Source: Actinobacteria bacterium ADurb.Bin346 (GTDB lineage: Bacteria; Actinomycetota; Humimicrobiia; Humimicrobiales; Humimicrobiaceae). Taken from it: a stretch of DNA of 37,896 nt. The position numbers and the translations under genes are program-made. The stretch lies in the NCBI GenBank assembly GCA_002068775.1, contig MWAX01000158.1, positions 1 to 37,896 on the forward strand, in the 5' to 3' direction. The notes under the pieces were generated by a model. It was not told the origin of the DNA. It did no database searches and was given only the letters and a program-made list of their open reading frames with translations. Below are positions 6,430-15,040 of the stretch, one piece after another (within the stretch, counting starts at the first letter, position 1; every line of letters starts with the position of its first letter).

Positions 6430-8433
6430 TTATTTAACCACTCTTAAAAACCTTGCATTGATTGCAACAATTATTGTGCTGAGTGACATGAGCGCAGCGC
6501 CAACTGCTGGGCTTAAAAGAATGCCCAAAGAATATAAAACACCGGCTGCCAGTGGTATGGCTATAATATTATAACCGGTTGCCCAGCCAAGATTCTGAAG
6601 CATCTTCCTGTATGTTGCTCTTGACAGGCCAAGAATTGAGACAGCATCCAAAGGATTACTCCTTACAAGTATTATATCGGCGGTTTCAATAGCTACATCA
6701 GTACCTGCTCCGATTGCTATCCCTACATCTGCCTGTGCAAGCGCAGGTGCATCATTTACCCCATCCCCTGTCATAGCGACTATAAGGCCTTTTGACTGAA
6801 CTTCTTTTATTTTGGAAGCCTTATCCTGTGGCAGAACTTCAGCAAAATACTCTTCTATACCAATCTTTTCGGCAACCCATCTGGCAACATCTCTATTATC
6901 TCCTGTAAGCATCATGGGTTTAATATTCATTTCTTTTAATTTTTTAACAGCCTCTTTTGATTCCTCTCTTATAATATCAGCCAGAGCAATGGCACCTTTT
7001 AAAATACCATCTATTAAGACAAATACCACTGTTTTTCCTGCTGGATTTATATCCTTTATTTGTGTACTTTCGAATTTGATATTGTTTTCTCTTAAATATC
7101 CGGGACTTACAACTTTAATATTTTTTCCATTTACCTCTGCTTCGGCGCCTTTTCCTGTTATTGCTTTAAAGTCTTTAACTTCATATTTCTTTTCTGTTGA
7201 TCTGGCAATGGCTTTAGCTATTGGATGCTCGGATTTTGATTCAATTGATGCCGCAAATTCTAACAATTCTTCTTTCTCTATTTCTTTATCAAATATTACA
7301 GTATCAGTAACTCCAAATTCACCCTTTGTCAGGGTGCCTGTTTTATCAAAAATAATAGCATTTATATTCCTTGCCCGCTCAAATGCAGCGCGGTTTCTTA
7401 TTAAAAGTCCATTCTTTGCTGCTATTGCAGTAGAGACTGCAACTACAAGAGGTACGGCAAGGCCCAGCGCATGGGGACATGTTATAACCATTACTGTTAC
7501 AGCTCGCTCAAGAGCAAATACAAAATCCTTATTTATTATGACAAGCCATACAATAAGTGTGATTACACCTGCAGATATGGCAATAATCGTAAGCCAGAAT
7601 GATGCCCTGTTTGCAATATCCTGGGTTCTTGACTTGCTTGACTGTGTTTCTTTAACAAGCTGTATCACACCAGATAAAAAAGATTTCTTTCCGGTATTTG
7701 TAACTTCTACTGTTACTGAGCCCTCACCGTTGATTGAGCCACCGATAACTTTTACTCCGGAAGCTTTTGACACAGGATTTGATTCTCCTGTTAGCATAGA
7801 TTCATCTACAGATGTTTGCCCTTCAATAATTATGCCGTCAGCCGGATACTTTTCTCCGGGTTTTACAAGAATTTTATCACCTGTAACCAGCTCTTCTATT
7901 GCAACATCCTCAATTTTACCTTCCTGCTTTATTCTGTGAGCATGAGAAGGCATGAGCTTTGCAAGCTCTTCAAGCGCTCTTGATGCGCCTGCAACAGATT
8001 TCATCTCAATCCAGTGTCCAAGAAGCATTACATCAATAAGTGTTGCAAGCTCCCAGAAAAATACCATGCCGGAAAGTCCAAAGACAACTGCAGAGCTGTA
8101 TATATAAGCTACAACAATAGCAAGAGCAATAAGAGTCATCATACCCGGTTGCTTTGCTTTTAATTCATTGTAAATTCCTTTTAGAAAAGGCCAGCCGCCA
8201 TAGAAAAATACTGCTGAGGAGAGTGCAAATAAAACATAAGAATCTCCAGTAAAGCGCAAGATATTTTCTAACTTTAAAAAGTTCTGGATAATGGGGGATA
8301 ATAGCAGGATAGGTATAGTTAAAATAGTTGAGACAATAAACCTCTTTTTATAATCTGAAACCATGTGCTTATGGTGATCGGCGTGCATGTCTTTTTCTGA
8401 AATTCTTCCTGCATGACTTTTGTGATTCTCCAT
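6430..8433 (-). CDS. copB: CopB-type P1B copper-transporting ATPase
   Basis: This 667-residue pump has the complete P-type ATPase set: TGES (215-218), membrane metal motif CPH (319-321), phosphorylation site DKTGT with Asp363, the nucleotide-binding SEHPIAKA (His403-Pro404) and GDGVND (556-561). CPH, with the later YN (in GYNIIAIPLA) and MSLSTIIVAINA motifs, marks the P1B-3/CopB subgroup that exports copper or silver ions. Instead of an N-terminal HMA domain it has a short histidine-rich tail (His4, 7, 17, 20, 21, 23), as in known CopB proteins. The gene begins 10 bases after the stop of the zinc-type ATPase gene, so both are probably one transcript. Confidence 0.92.
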   Translation of the reverse strand: MENHKSHAGRISEKDMHADHHKHMVSDYKKRFIVSTILTIPILLLSPIIQNFLKLENILRFTGDSYVLFALSSAVFFYGGWPFLKGIYNELKAKQPGMMTLIALAIVVAYIYSSAVVFGLSGMVFFWELATLIDVMLLGHWIEMKSVAGASRALEELAKLMPSHAHRIKQEGKIEDVAIEELVTGDKILVKPGEKYPADGIIIEGQTSVDESMLTGESNPVSKASGVKVIGGSINGEGSVTVEVTNTGKKSFLSGVIQLVKETQSSKSRTQDIANRASFWLTIIAISAGVITLIVWLVIINKDFVFALERAVTVMVITCPHALGLAVPLVVAVSTAIAAKNGLLIRNRAAFERARNINAIIFDKTGTLTKGEFGVTDTVIFDKEIEKEELLEFAASIESKSEHPIAKAIARSTEKKYEVKDFKAITGKGAEAEVNGKNIKVVSPGYLRENNIKFESTQIKDINPAGKTVVFVLIDGILKGAIALADIIREESKEAVKKLKEMNIKPMMLTGDNRDVARWVAEKIGIEEYFAEVLPQDKASKIKEVQSKGLIVAMTGDGVNDAPALAQADVGIAIGAGTDVAIETADIILVRSNPLDAVSILGLSRATYRKMLQNLGWATGYNIIAIPLAAGVLYSLGILLSPAVGAALMSLSTIIVAINARFLRVVK

Positions 8434-8443
8434 ATAAAAACCT

Positions 8444-10330
8444 CTACTTAAATTTAAACAACCTCAGCCCATTGATTACAACAAATATTGTAAGGCCGAC
8501 ATCTGCTATTATAGCCAGGGATAAATTGCTGATACCGAGCAAAGCTAAAACCATGAAAATGAATTTAACAATTATGGCAGAAATTATATTGAACTTTATA
8601 ACATTATTGCTTTTTTTACCCAGTCTTATTGTAAATAGTATATTTAATAAATTGTCATTCATTAAAGCTATGTCAGAATTTTCTATTGCGATATCAGAGC
8701 CGACTGCACCCATGGAGATGCCGACAGAAGCTGTGGTCAGTGCCGGAGCATCGTTAACACCATCTCCAAGCATGGCAACATAGCCATACTCTTTCTTGAG
8801 ATCGTCAATCTCTTCAACTTTATTTTGAGGCAATAGCCCCGCTTTAACTTTTTCTATCCCTAAGTGAGATGCAATGAATTCTGCAGAGGCTTTATTGTCT
8901 CCGGTTAAGATCACTGGTGTGATTCCTGAATTTTTAATAGATTCGATTAACTGTTTTGATTCTTTTCTTATTTTGTCTGTTATTGTAATTATACCTGAAA
9001 CAGAATTATTTTCACTTAACAAAATCACGGTTTTCCCCTGTTTTTCAAATTCATTAACCATTTTTATAATTTCTTCATTCAGTTTAATATTTAACTGCTC
9101 TTTAATAAAACTTAAATTTCCAAGAATATCCTTGTGCTCACATACTGTGCAGGTTCCGGTGACGCCTTTGCCGGTAACAGATTTAAAGTCTGAAAAGTCA
9201 TGGACTTTAATTCCTTCTTCGGCAGCTTTATTTAAAATGCTTTTTGCTATAGGATGCTCTGAAAAGGACTCAAGTCCTGCAGCGCACGCAAGTACATCCT
9301 GTCTGCTGTAGCCATTAAAAGTAACAATATCTGCTACTATGGGCTCACCTTTAGTAAGAGTTTTGGTCTTATCAAGGGCAATTGCTTTTATCTTTCCCAT
9401 ATCCTCAAGATACTTTCCCCCTTTTATGAGCACGCCGTTTCTGGTTGCATTTCCGATGGCGGAAAATATCGTAACAGGTGTAGATATTACAAGTGCACAC
9501 GGACACGATATTATAAGAAGGGTAAGTGCCTGGGTAAACCAGTAATTAAACTGGCCTCTAAAGGCAAATACCGGAATAATTACAAGAAGAATCGCAATGC
9601 AAAGGACAGTTGGCGTATAATATTTTGCGAATTTTTCAATAAATTTCTGCGAAGATGTTTTTTTCTCGGCAGCTTTATATGTCAGTTCAATGATCTTTGA
9701 AAGTGTAGCATCTCTGGCTTTTTTTGTTACTTCTATTTCAAGATACCCGGTCCCGTTTTGTGTGCCCGAATAAACAGGGCTGTTTAAAAATTTGCTTTTT
9801 GGAACAGGTTCCCCTGTTATTGTGGACTCATCGACAATAGAGCTTCCATAAGTTACAATCCCATCCATAGGTATTATATCGCCGGGTTTTATTATGACAG
9901 TGTCGCCGATACCAATATTTTCAATTGGAACATTTTCATTTCTGCCTTTCAGTGCTGCTGTCTTTGATGATTTTTCCACCAGTGTTTTTAAGGAATCCTG
10001 GCTTCTTTTTATTCCGAATTCTTCCAGGTTTTCACTGATTGAAAACAATATTACAATAATTACTGCTTCCTCAAACTGCCTTAAGTAAAAAGCGCCTGCT
10101 ATTGCAACAGTCATAAGCAGGTTGATATTTGAAAATTTTAACTTTATTAAGCTCTTTAAGCCGCTGTAAAAAATCTTATAGCCTATGACGCCTGTCATAA
10201 GTAAAAATATAGGAAGCTCTATCCAAAAAAACAGGTGTTTATCAAAATAGGAAAGCACGAGAAAGGGAAGAATGACGATCAGAGAAATAATCAGCCAGAT
10301 AAATTTTTTATTTTTTAATAATTCTTTCAT
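8444..10330 (-). CDS. P1B-type Zn/Cd/Pb-exporting ATPase without HMA domain
   Basis: The 628-residue protein has CPC (276-278) as membrane metal motif, TGEP (172-175), SEHPIAKS (His359-Pro360) and GDGVNDAP. In the last two membrane helices a Lys (IIVKFIFM) and an Asp (IIADVGLTI) are conserved, which characterises the ZntA/CadA subgroup for Zn2+, Cd2+ and Pb2+. No N-terminal metal-binding domain is present. The phosphorylation motif reads DKTKT (Asp320) instead of the nearly invariant DKTGT, and the nucleotide-binding domain has a small CTVC motif (about 394-397). A GTAAACTTTAAAGG segment provides a ribosome binding site. It is the first gene of a two-gene unit with copB. Confidence 0.88.
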   Translation of the reverse strand: MKELLKNKKFIWLIISLIVILPFLVLSYFDKHLFFWIELPIFLLMTGVIGYKIFYSGLKSLIKLKFSNINLLMTVAIAGAFYLRQFEEAVIIVILFSISENLEEFGIKRSQDSLKTLVEKSSKTAALKGRNENVPIENIGIGDTVIIKPGDIIPMDGIVTYGSSIVDESTITGEPVPKSKFLNSPVYSGTQNGTGYLEIEVTKKARDATLSKIIELTYKAAEKKTSSQKFIEKFAKYYTPTVLCIAILLVIIPVFAFRGQFNYWFTQALTLLIISCPCALVISTPVTIFSAIGNATRNGVLIKGGKYLEDMGKIKAIALDKTKTLTKGEPIVADIVTFNGYSRQDVLACAAGLESFSEHPIAKSILNKAAEEGIKVHDFSDFKSVTGKGVTGTCTVCEHKDILGNLSFIKEQLNIKLNEEIIKMVNEFEKQGKTVILLSENNSVSGIITITDKIRKESKQLIESIKNSGITPVILTGDNKASAEFIASHLGIEKVKAGLLPQNKVEEIDDLKKEYGYVAMLGDGVNDAPALTTASVGISMGAVGSDIAIENSDIALMNDNLLNILFTIRLGKKSNNVIKFNIISAIIVKFIFMVLALLGISNLSLAIIADVGLTIFVVINGLRLFKFK

Positions 10331-10432
10331 TGGCGCCTTTAAAGTTTACAATATCTGAATTCTTTTTTTATTGTTTTATATTTGCAGGATTATTGCAAGA
10401 ATTTATATTAATTTAAACCCCTGGCACATGAC

Positions 10433-10549
10433 TATGTGTGCAGCGACAGGCTTGCGGGGCTTAGATGTGCAGGAGCCATGTGCGCAGAGAGTTTAGATGT
10501 GCAGTTTGTCGTGTGTACAGTGCCATACGCGCAGAGGCCATGTGTGCAG
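10433..10549. repeat. Degenerate tandem array with RTGTGCAG core
   Basis: Seven copies of an 11-base motif close to YAKRTGTGCAG start at 10433, 10462, 10477, 10494, 10510, 10524 and 10539. Most starts are 14-17 bases apart. Examples are TATGTGTGCAG, TAGATGTGCAG (twice), CATGTGCGCAG and CATGTGTGCAG. The array is more GC-rich than the flanks and contains no reading frame. Confidence 0.7.
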
Positions 10550-10561
10550 GATTCGGAAATG

Positions 10562-10672
10562 TTTAATTAAATTGGTATTGAACAGGTATTGAATGTGTAT
10601 TAATTAAATGGATACTGAATGGCTATTGCATGGGTATTAATTAAATGGATATTTAATGGATACTGAATGGAT
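10562..10672. repeat. Tandem array of 11-bp units (TAYTGAATGGN)
   Basis: Units start at 10576, 10587, 10598, 10613, 10624, 10635, 10650 and 10661, with a weaker one at 10562. Six units are exactly 11 bases (TATTGAACAGG, TATTGAATGTG, TACTGAATGGC, TATTGCATGGG, TATTTAATGGA, TACTGAATGGA). Two are 15 bases because of an ATTA duplication (TATTAATTAAATGGA). The array ends 6 bases before the stop codon of the ABC ATPase gene. Together with the array at 10433-10549 it fills most of the 347-base gap. Confidence 0.8.
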
Positions 10673-10677
10673 AATTT

Positions 10678-11472
10678 TTAAGATAAAAGCATCTCGTTGT
10701 CTGCAAGTTCTTCACCGCTTACATCACCAAATCGTATTAACAGATCTTCAACTGTTAACTTACGTTTTTCATCATCCTGAATATCCAGAATGATCTGTCC
10801 TTCATGCATCATGAGTAGTCTGTTGCCATATTTTATAGCATCACGCATATTATGTGTTACCATTAGTGTAGTAAGATTATTTTCTTTAATAATTTTATCA
10901 CTTAGCCTGAGCACATTTTGTGCTGTTTTTGGATCAAGAGCAGCTGTGTGTTCATCCAGCAGCAGAAGTTTTGGTTTTTTTAATGTAGCCATTAAAAGCG
11001 TCAGGGCCTGCCTCTGGCCGCCCGAAAGCAGCCCTACTTTAGTGCCCAGGCGGTTTTCAAGGCCTAAGCTTAAAATTCTGAGCTGCTCTTTGTACAGCTC
11101 ACGCTCTTTATTGCTTATTCCCCATGAGAGGCCGCGACGCTGGCCCCGTCTTAAAGCCAATGCCAGGTTTTCTTCAATCCCCATATTGGCAGCCGTGCCC
11201 ATTATCGGGTCCTGAAACACCCTGCCCAGCACCACAGAACGTTTATATTCAGCAAGGTTCGTTATATCCATACCGTCAATTATAACAGAGCCTGCGTTTA
11301 CCGGATAAACGCCTGCTATGCAATTTAACAAAGTTGATTTGCCGGAACCATTACCGCCAATTAAAGTGACAAAATCGCCTTTTTGGAGTTTAAAGGTTAT
11401 ATTATATATAGCAATTTTTTCATTGACAGTTCTCGGATTGAATATTTTTGTAACTTTTTTTACATCAAGCAC
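10678..11472 (-). CDS. ABC transporter ATPase (TrpXYZ-type importer)
   Basis: The 264-residue ATPase energises the importer encoded just upstream. It has Walker A GGNGSGKST (about residues 38-46), the signature LLSGGQRQALTLL, Walker B LLLLDEHTAALDP and the switch histidine in MVTHNMRD. The D-to-E site is DEHTAALD, as is usual in this subgroup. The start is GTG at 11472, directly abutting the TAA of the permease gene, with AAGGGTGA overlapping the permease 3' end, so translation is probably coupled. The gene is third in the order substrate-binding protein, permease, ATPase. The substrate cannot be read from the sequence; relatives carry aromatic amino acids. Confidence 0.9.
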   Translation of the reverse strand: MLDVKKVTKIFNPRTVNEKIAIYNITFKLQKGDFVTLIGGNGSGKSTLLNCIAGVYPVNAGSVIIDGMDITNLAEYKRSVVLGRVFQDPIMGTAANMGIEENLALALRRGQRRGLSWGISNKERELYKEQLRILSLGLENRLGTKVGLLSGGQRQALTLLMATLKKPKLLLLDEHTAALDPKTAQNVLRLSDKIIKENNLTTLMVTHNMRDAIKYGNRLLMMHEGQIILDIQDDEKRKLTVEDLLIRFGDVSGEELADNEMLLS

Positions 11473-12366
11473 TTATTCACCCTTCTTTAAGGATTTTTTC
11501 AGGGTAATAAAATAAGAACGAAATACCGGCAATGAAAGAGCGATGGCCACTGTTATTGCAGTAAAAAGTTTCAAATCATTGGCCGGCATACCAAGTTTTA
11601 AGACAAGGGCAATAATAACCCTGTATGTAATGGCTCCCAGCATAAGTGAAATCAGCCTGCTGTAAAAATTTCTTTTACCAAAAAGCACCTCACCAATAAT
11701 AACTGATGCAAGGCCTATTACTATTGCGCCAATACCCATCTGTATATCAGCAAAGCTTTGGCTTTGTGCAATAAGGGCGCCCCCTATTGATACCAGTCCA
11801 TTGCTTATCATCAAGCCCAGTATAATAGTGTTATTTGTATTTATGCCCTGGGCGCGAGCCATCTGCGGATTATCGCCAGTCGCTCTTATGGCGCAGCCTA
11901 TTTCCGTTCCAAAAAACCAGTATAAAATACCTGTTAAGCTCAAAACAAATGTCAGCCCTATTACAATAACAGACATTGTATGGTCCAGTCCAAGATTTTC
12001 AAAAAAAGTATATACTGTGTTTACGCGCAGAAGGGAGATGTTTGCCCTGCCCATTATCCGCAGATTAATTGAATAAAGACCTATTAAAGTCAAGATCCCT
12101 GCCAGCAGTGATGGTATCTTAAGCTTTGTGTGAAGCAGTCCCGTTATAAGCCCCGCGACAAGGCCGCCTAAAAATGCAAGCCCTATTGCCAGGTATGGAT
12201 TTATTCCCCTTGTAATAGCAACAGCTGCAATAGCAGCACCTGTAACTATACTGCCCTCGACAGTCAGGTCAGCAATAGATAAAATACGATATGTAAGATA
12301 CACGCCTATTGTAACAATTGCCCACAGCAATCCAAGCGACAATGCACCCGATAATATCTGTAACAT
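11473..12366 (-). CDS. ABC transporter permease (TrpXYZ-type importer)
   Basis: A 297-residue membrane protein with about eight hydrophobic helices. The cytoplasmic segment GCAIRATGDNPQMARAQGIN is the coupling-helix motif seen in permeases of the branched-chain/TrpY type (BPD_transp_2 family). The start region MLQILSGALSLGLLWAIVTI is a first membrane helix without a signal peptide. The gene sits between the lipoprotein gene, about 105 bases upstream, and the ATPase gene, immediately downstream. Together they form a complete three-part importer. One permease gene would imply a homodimer. Confidence 0.88.
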   Translation of the reverse strand: MLQILSGALSLGLLWAIVTIGVYLTYRILSIADLTVEGSIVTGAAIAAVAITRGINPYLAIGLAFLGGLVAGLITGLLHTKLKIPSLLAGILTLIGLYSINLRIMGRANISLLRVNTVYTFFENLGLDHTMSVIVIGLTFVLSLTGILYWFFGTEIGCAIRATGDNPQMARAQGINTNNTIILGLMISNGLVSIGGALIAQSQSFADIQMGIGAIVIGLASVIIGEVLFGKRNFYSRLISLMLGAITYRVIIALVLKLGMPANDLKLFTAITVAIALSLPVFRSYFITLKKSLKKGE

Positions 12367-12471
12367 ATACTTTTAACCTTTTTAAATATTCAATGCGGGT
12401 AAAAGTTTGGCAAATCAAATATTAATATTATTTCACAGCTCAAACACAGCACAAAATTACTGCTTAAAAAA

Positions 12472-13443
12472 TTACTGCTCGATAATATACTCTTTAAGGT
12501 CTTCAGGTATCTTAAGGCCAATCTCTTTAGCAACAGTCCCATTGATAGCAAAATCAAAACCATCTGCTGATTCGATTGGCATGGTAGCTGTTTTGGCTTC
12601 GCCCCTTAATATTTTTAATGCCATCAGCCCGGTCTTATAACCCAGGTCATAATAATTGATACCCAGTGTAGCTAATCCGCCATTTTTAACCATTCCGGAT
12701 TCACCGCAGATAACAGGTGTTTTGGATTGCAAGGCGACACCGTGAATAACAGGAATTGAAGAAGCCAGCACATTATCAGTTGGAAGATAAAGCGCATCGC
12801 ACTTCTGCACTATTGTCTGGGTTGCCTGCTGCACATCATTTGAATTAGTTATAGTAACTTCCGTATAAGTAAGGCCAAGCGCTTCTATTGCTTCCTTTGC
12901 GATTTTCGCCTGCACAATGGAGTTATCTTCACTTGAAGTATATATTACACCTACAGTTTTAGCGTCCGGCACAAGTTTAACCAGCAGGTCTATCTGTTCC
13001 TTTATTGGATTCATATCTGTTGTGCCGCTTACATTCCCGCCGGGTACTTCATTGGAATCCACGAGTTTAGCTGCCACATAATCCGTGATTGCTGTCCCCA
13101 GTATAGGGATATCTTTTGTCTTGCCGGCTATTGCCTGCGCTGCAGGAGTAGCAATTGCAAGCACGAGATCCACCTTATTGCTCACAAAGCGGTCGCTGAT
13201 GGTGGAAAGATTGCTTTGATCAGCCTGGGCATTTTGCGCATCAATTGTTAAGTTTTTACCATCAACAAAACCATTGTCTGCAAGCGCCTTGACAAAACCT
13301 TCTCTTGCTGAATCGAGCGCCACATGTTCAACATATTGTATTATGCCTATGGTAGGGCTTTTTGCAGAAGTATTACTGCTGCATCCAATTAACCCCAGCA
13401 ATATGGTTGTTATTATTACTGTCAACAATATCGCTTTCTTCAT
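12472..13443 (-). CDS. ABC transporter substrate-binding lipoprotein
   Basis: The 323-residue protein starts with a lipoprotein signal (MKKAILLTVIITTILLGLIG then Cys21), so it is anchored outside the cell membrane. The mature part begins IGIIQYVEHVALDSAREGF and contains GTAITDYVAAKLV and PVICGESGMVKNGGLATLGI, the pattern of the ABC_sub_bind family (PF04392) to which the tryptophan/tyrosine binding protein TrpX belongs. Length is typical. The ligand is not certain. A ribosome binding site AAGGGGAAAAGAAATG and a good promoter lie just upstream. I saw no T-box or riboswitch pattern in the short leader. Confidence 0.88.
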   Translation of the reverse strand: MKKAILLTVIITTILLGLIGCSSNTSAKSPTIGIIQYVEHVALDSAREGFVKALADNGFVDGKNLTIDAQNAQADQSNLSTISDRFVSNKVDLVLAIATPAAQAIAGKTKDIPILGTAITDYVAAKLVDSNEVPGGNVSGTTDMNPIKEQIDLLVKLVPDAKTVGVIYTSSEDNSIVQAKIAKEAIEALGLTYTEVTITNSNDVQQATQTIVQKCDALYLPTDNVLASSIPVIHGVALQSKTPVICGESGMVKNGGLATLGINYYDLGYKTGLMALKILRGEAKTATMPIESADGFDFAINGTVAKEIGLKIPEDLKEYIIEQ

Positions 13444-13490
13444 TTCTTTTCCCCTTATTATTGTTTGATATTACAAATTGTTTTTTTTAT

Positions 13491-13518
13491 ATTATAGTCA
13501 AAAATTTTTTTTAGTGAA
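13491..13518 (-). promoter_or_regulatory. Predicted promoter of the ABC importer operon
   Basis: Minus-strand TTCACT (13518-13513), a 16-base spacer made of A8 and T5 tracts plus GAC, and TATAAT (13496-13491). Transcription would start near 13484, about 40 bases before the lipoprotein start. The A/T tract in the spacer suggests intrinsic DNA bending. Confidence 0.5.
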
Positions 13519-13664
13519 TAATTAATATTAAATCCTGCGTCACAAAATCCTGCATTGTTTACACAGTTTAGCCATTCTCATTTAATTAATTATCGTAATC
13601 CTGCCCAAAGAATCATTATTTCTGGAGGTTTTAGAAAAATTATCCTGTGGTCTTATTTTTATTT

Positions 13665-14519
13665 TCATAACATATCGTCAATTTTTACAATCTCATAGCC
13701 CTTAGCTCTCAGCCCTGTAATAATTTCCGGCAGAGCATCTACCGTATTGTAACCTCCAATATGCATCAGGATAATGCCGCCATCAGAAGCATTGTCCAGC
13801 ACCCGCTTTATAATATAGCTTTTTGTTATTTTAATTCCATTTAACTCTTCCGCCCAATCATGACTATCCACAGACCACATTACAGTGTAAGAATAACCTT
13901 CTGCCTTTAAAATCATCAGTATCCTGTCATCATACTCTCCATAAGGTGGTCTGAAAAGCATGGGCAGGTAACCTGTTTTTTGCAGGATCATATCTGTTGC
14001 TCCGCGTATTTCATTTACAACTTCATCATCTGTCATTTCAGTCATATGGCCATGATTTAATGAATGATTTTCAAGGTCGTGCCCCCTTGTGACAATTTCC
14101 CTTGCAAGCTCGGCATGATCACTTACCCACATACCTCTTGTAAAAAATGTCGATTTGACATCATATTCATCAAGAATGTCAAGCAGGGCTTCTGTATTTT
14201 CAAATTCCCACCCTGAATCAAAAGTCAGTGCAATTTTATTTAAGCCGCGGCTTGCGCCGGACCATATCACTGTCGAAATATCTTCAGACGTTTCTATATA
14301 TTTTTCGTTTGAGCCGGCAGTGACAGTCGCTGCTGACTCTGCGCTTTCTGTTTCACTGCTCAGGCTGGCAGTTTCTTTCATTGCGCTTTCAGCCGTATTT
14401 GATGATATGGTCTCAGGGCTTAAAACAACTCCGCATGAATTGCAGACTGCGGCAATCCCAAAAATAATAGCCAGCATTAAAACAGGAATTAAAATAAAAA
14501 TTTTTTTTATTTTTCTCAT
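13665..14519 (-). CDS. Polysaccharide deacetylase (NodB domain), extracytoplasmic
   Basis: The 284-residue protein has an N-terminal signal or anchor helix (about residues 7-25), a Ser/Thr/Glu-rich linker (about 38-80), and a NodB domain from about 95. Such enzymes remove N-acetyl groups from peptidoglycan or other glycans. Visible motifs are TFDSG (Asp101, Ser102), HSLNH (His152 and His156, metal ligands) and RPPYGEYD (190-197). The usual second Asp of TFDDG is Ser here; PdaA-type enzymes, with TFDNG, also vary at this site, and the following GWEFENT resembles PdaA. No lipobox is evident. The gene stands alone between the ABC importer and ssrA. Confidence 0.87.
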   Translation of the reverse strand: MRKIKKIFILIPVLMLAIIFGIAAVCNSCGVVLSPETISSNTAESAMKETASLSSETESAESAATVTAGSNEKYIETSEDISTVIWSGASRGLNKIALTFDSGWEFENTEALLDILDEYDVKSTFFTRGMWVSDHAELAREIVTRGHDLENHSLNHGHMTEMTDDEVVNEIRGATDMILQKTGYLPMLFRPPYGEYDDRILMILKAEGYSYTVMWSVDSHDWAEELNGIKITKSYIIKRVLDNASDGGIILMHIGGYNTVDALPEIITGLRAKGYEIVKIDDML

Positions 14520-14586
14520 CTTGAAGTGCAGATATAGGGACTTGATATCATATCCTTGGCGGGAGGCGGCAGCAGCCTGACTTTTT

Positions 14587-14613
14587 AATAAAAAAATGGT
14601 TCGTGCTTACCAT
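14587..14613 (-). terminator. Possible terminator after ssrA
   Basis: On the minus strand ATGGT, an 8-base loop and ACCAT are followed directly by a run of T. The 5-base stem is short and its first base is the last base of the tmRNA CCA end, so this is only a moderate candidate. Confidence 0.4.
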
Positions 14614-14964
14614 GGTGGAGGCGGCGGGAATTGAACCCGCGTCCGAAAATATTGCCACAAGGACTTCTACAAGCTTAGTCCATATTCAGTTTTCGCTTTT
14701 TACAACCATATGGACAGGGTTGTAAAAAACTATGCTGTTTAGGTTTCCCTTACTGCAGTTACAGCCGGGCTGCAATAAAGTATCCTGCTATCGGCGCCTG
14801 TCAAAAAGTGCAGGAAACTTTTTGCAGACGTAGCAGCTTAGTTTATTAGGCTGCTAAAGCTAACTCTGAATCATTAGCATTTATGTTTAGCCCAGTTTTT
14901 ACAAGTTCTGGAACTTGACTTGCCATCCAAGCTCAACCTATTCCCGTCGAAACCTGTCGCCCCC
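14613..14964 (-). ncRNA. ssrA: Transfer-messenger RNA (tmRNA)
   Basis: The 352-base gene rescues stalled ribosomes together with SmpB. The 5' end GGGGGCGACAGGTTTCGACG pairs with the 3' end CGCCTCC-A-CCA to form the 7-bp acceptor stem, including one G-U pair. The T-arm reads CGCGGGTTCAATTCCCGC, and CCA is encoded. The tag reading frame lies at 14878-14849 and gives ANDSELALAA followed by two stops (TAA TAA). The ending ALAA is the usual protease recognition tail. The one-piece form is seen (not the permuted form). The smpB gene is 209 bases upstream in the same direction. Confidence 0.97.
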
Positions 14965-14994
14965 TAAAAAGGTTCGCAGCTTTCTTCAAAGGCG

Positions 14995-15005
14995 ATTATA
15001 TTATA
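14995..15005 (-). promoter_or_regulatory. Candidate -10 region(s) of ssrA
   Basis: Two overlapping TATAAT hexamers read on the minus strand (15005-15000 and 15000-14995), about 31-41 bases before the mature tmRNA 5' end. This leaves a leader to be removed by RNase P. No good -35 box is found at the right distance, which may mean the promoter relies on an activator or on the 28-bp element further upstream. Confidence 0.4.
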
Positions 15006-15040
15006 CTATTAATTTAAAAAAAGAAAATATGCGTGTACTT

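Noticed and set aside
6812..7939. Long plus-strand open frame (375 codons) opposite copB
   Set aside because: It is fully antisense to an intact ATPase gene with all motifs, has a composition typical of a mirrored coding strand and no recognisable domain.
10433..10672. Possible CRISPR array
   Set aside because: Units are 10-17 bases, degenerate and without unique spacers of uniform length; no cas genes are present.
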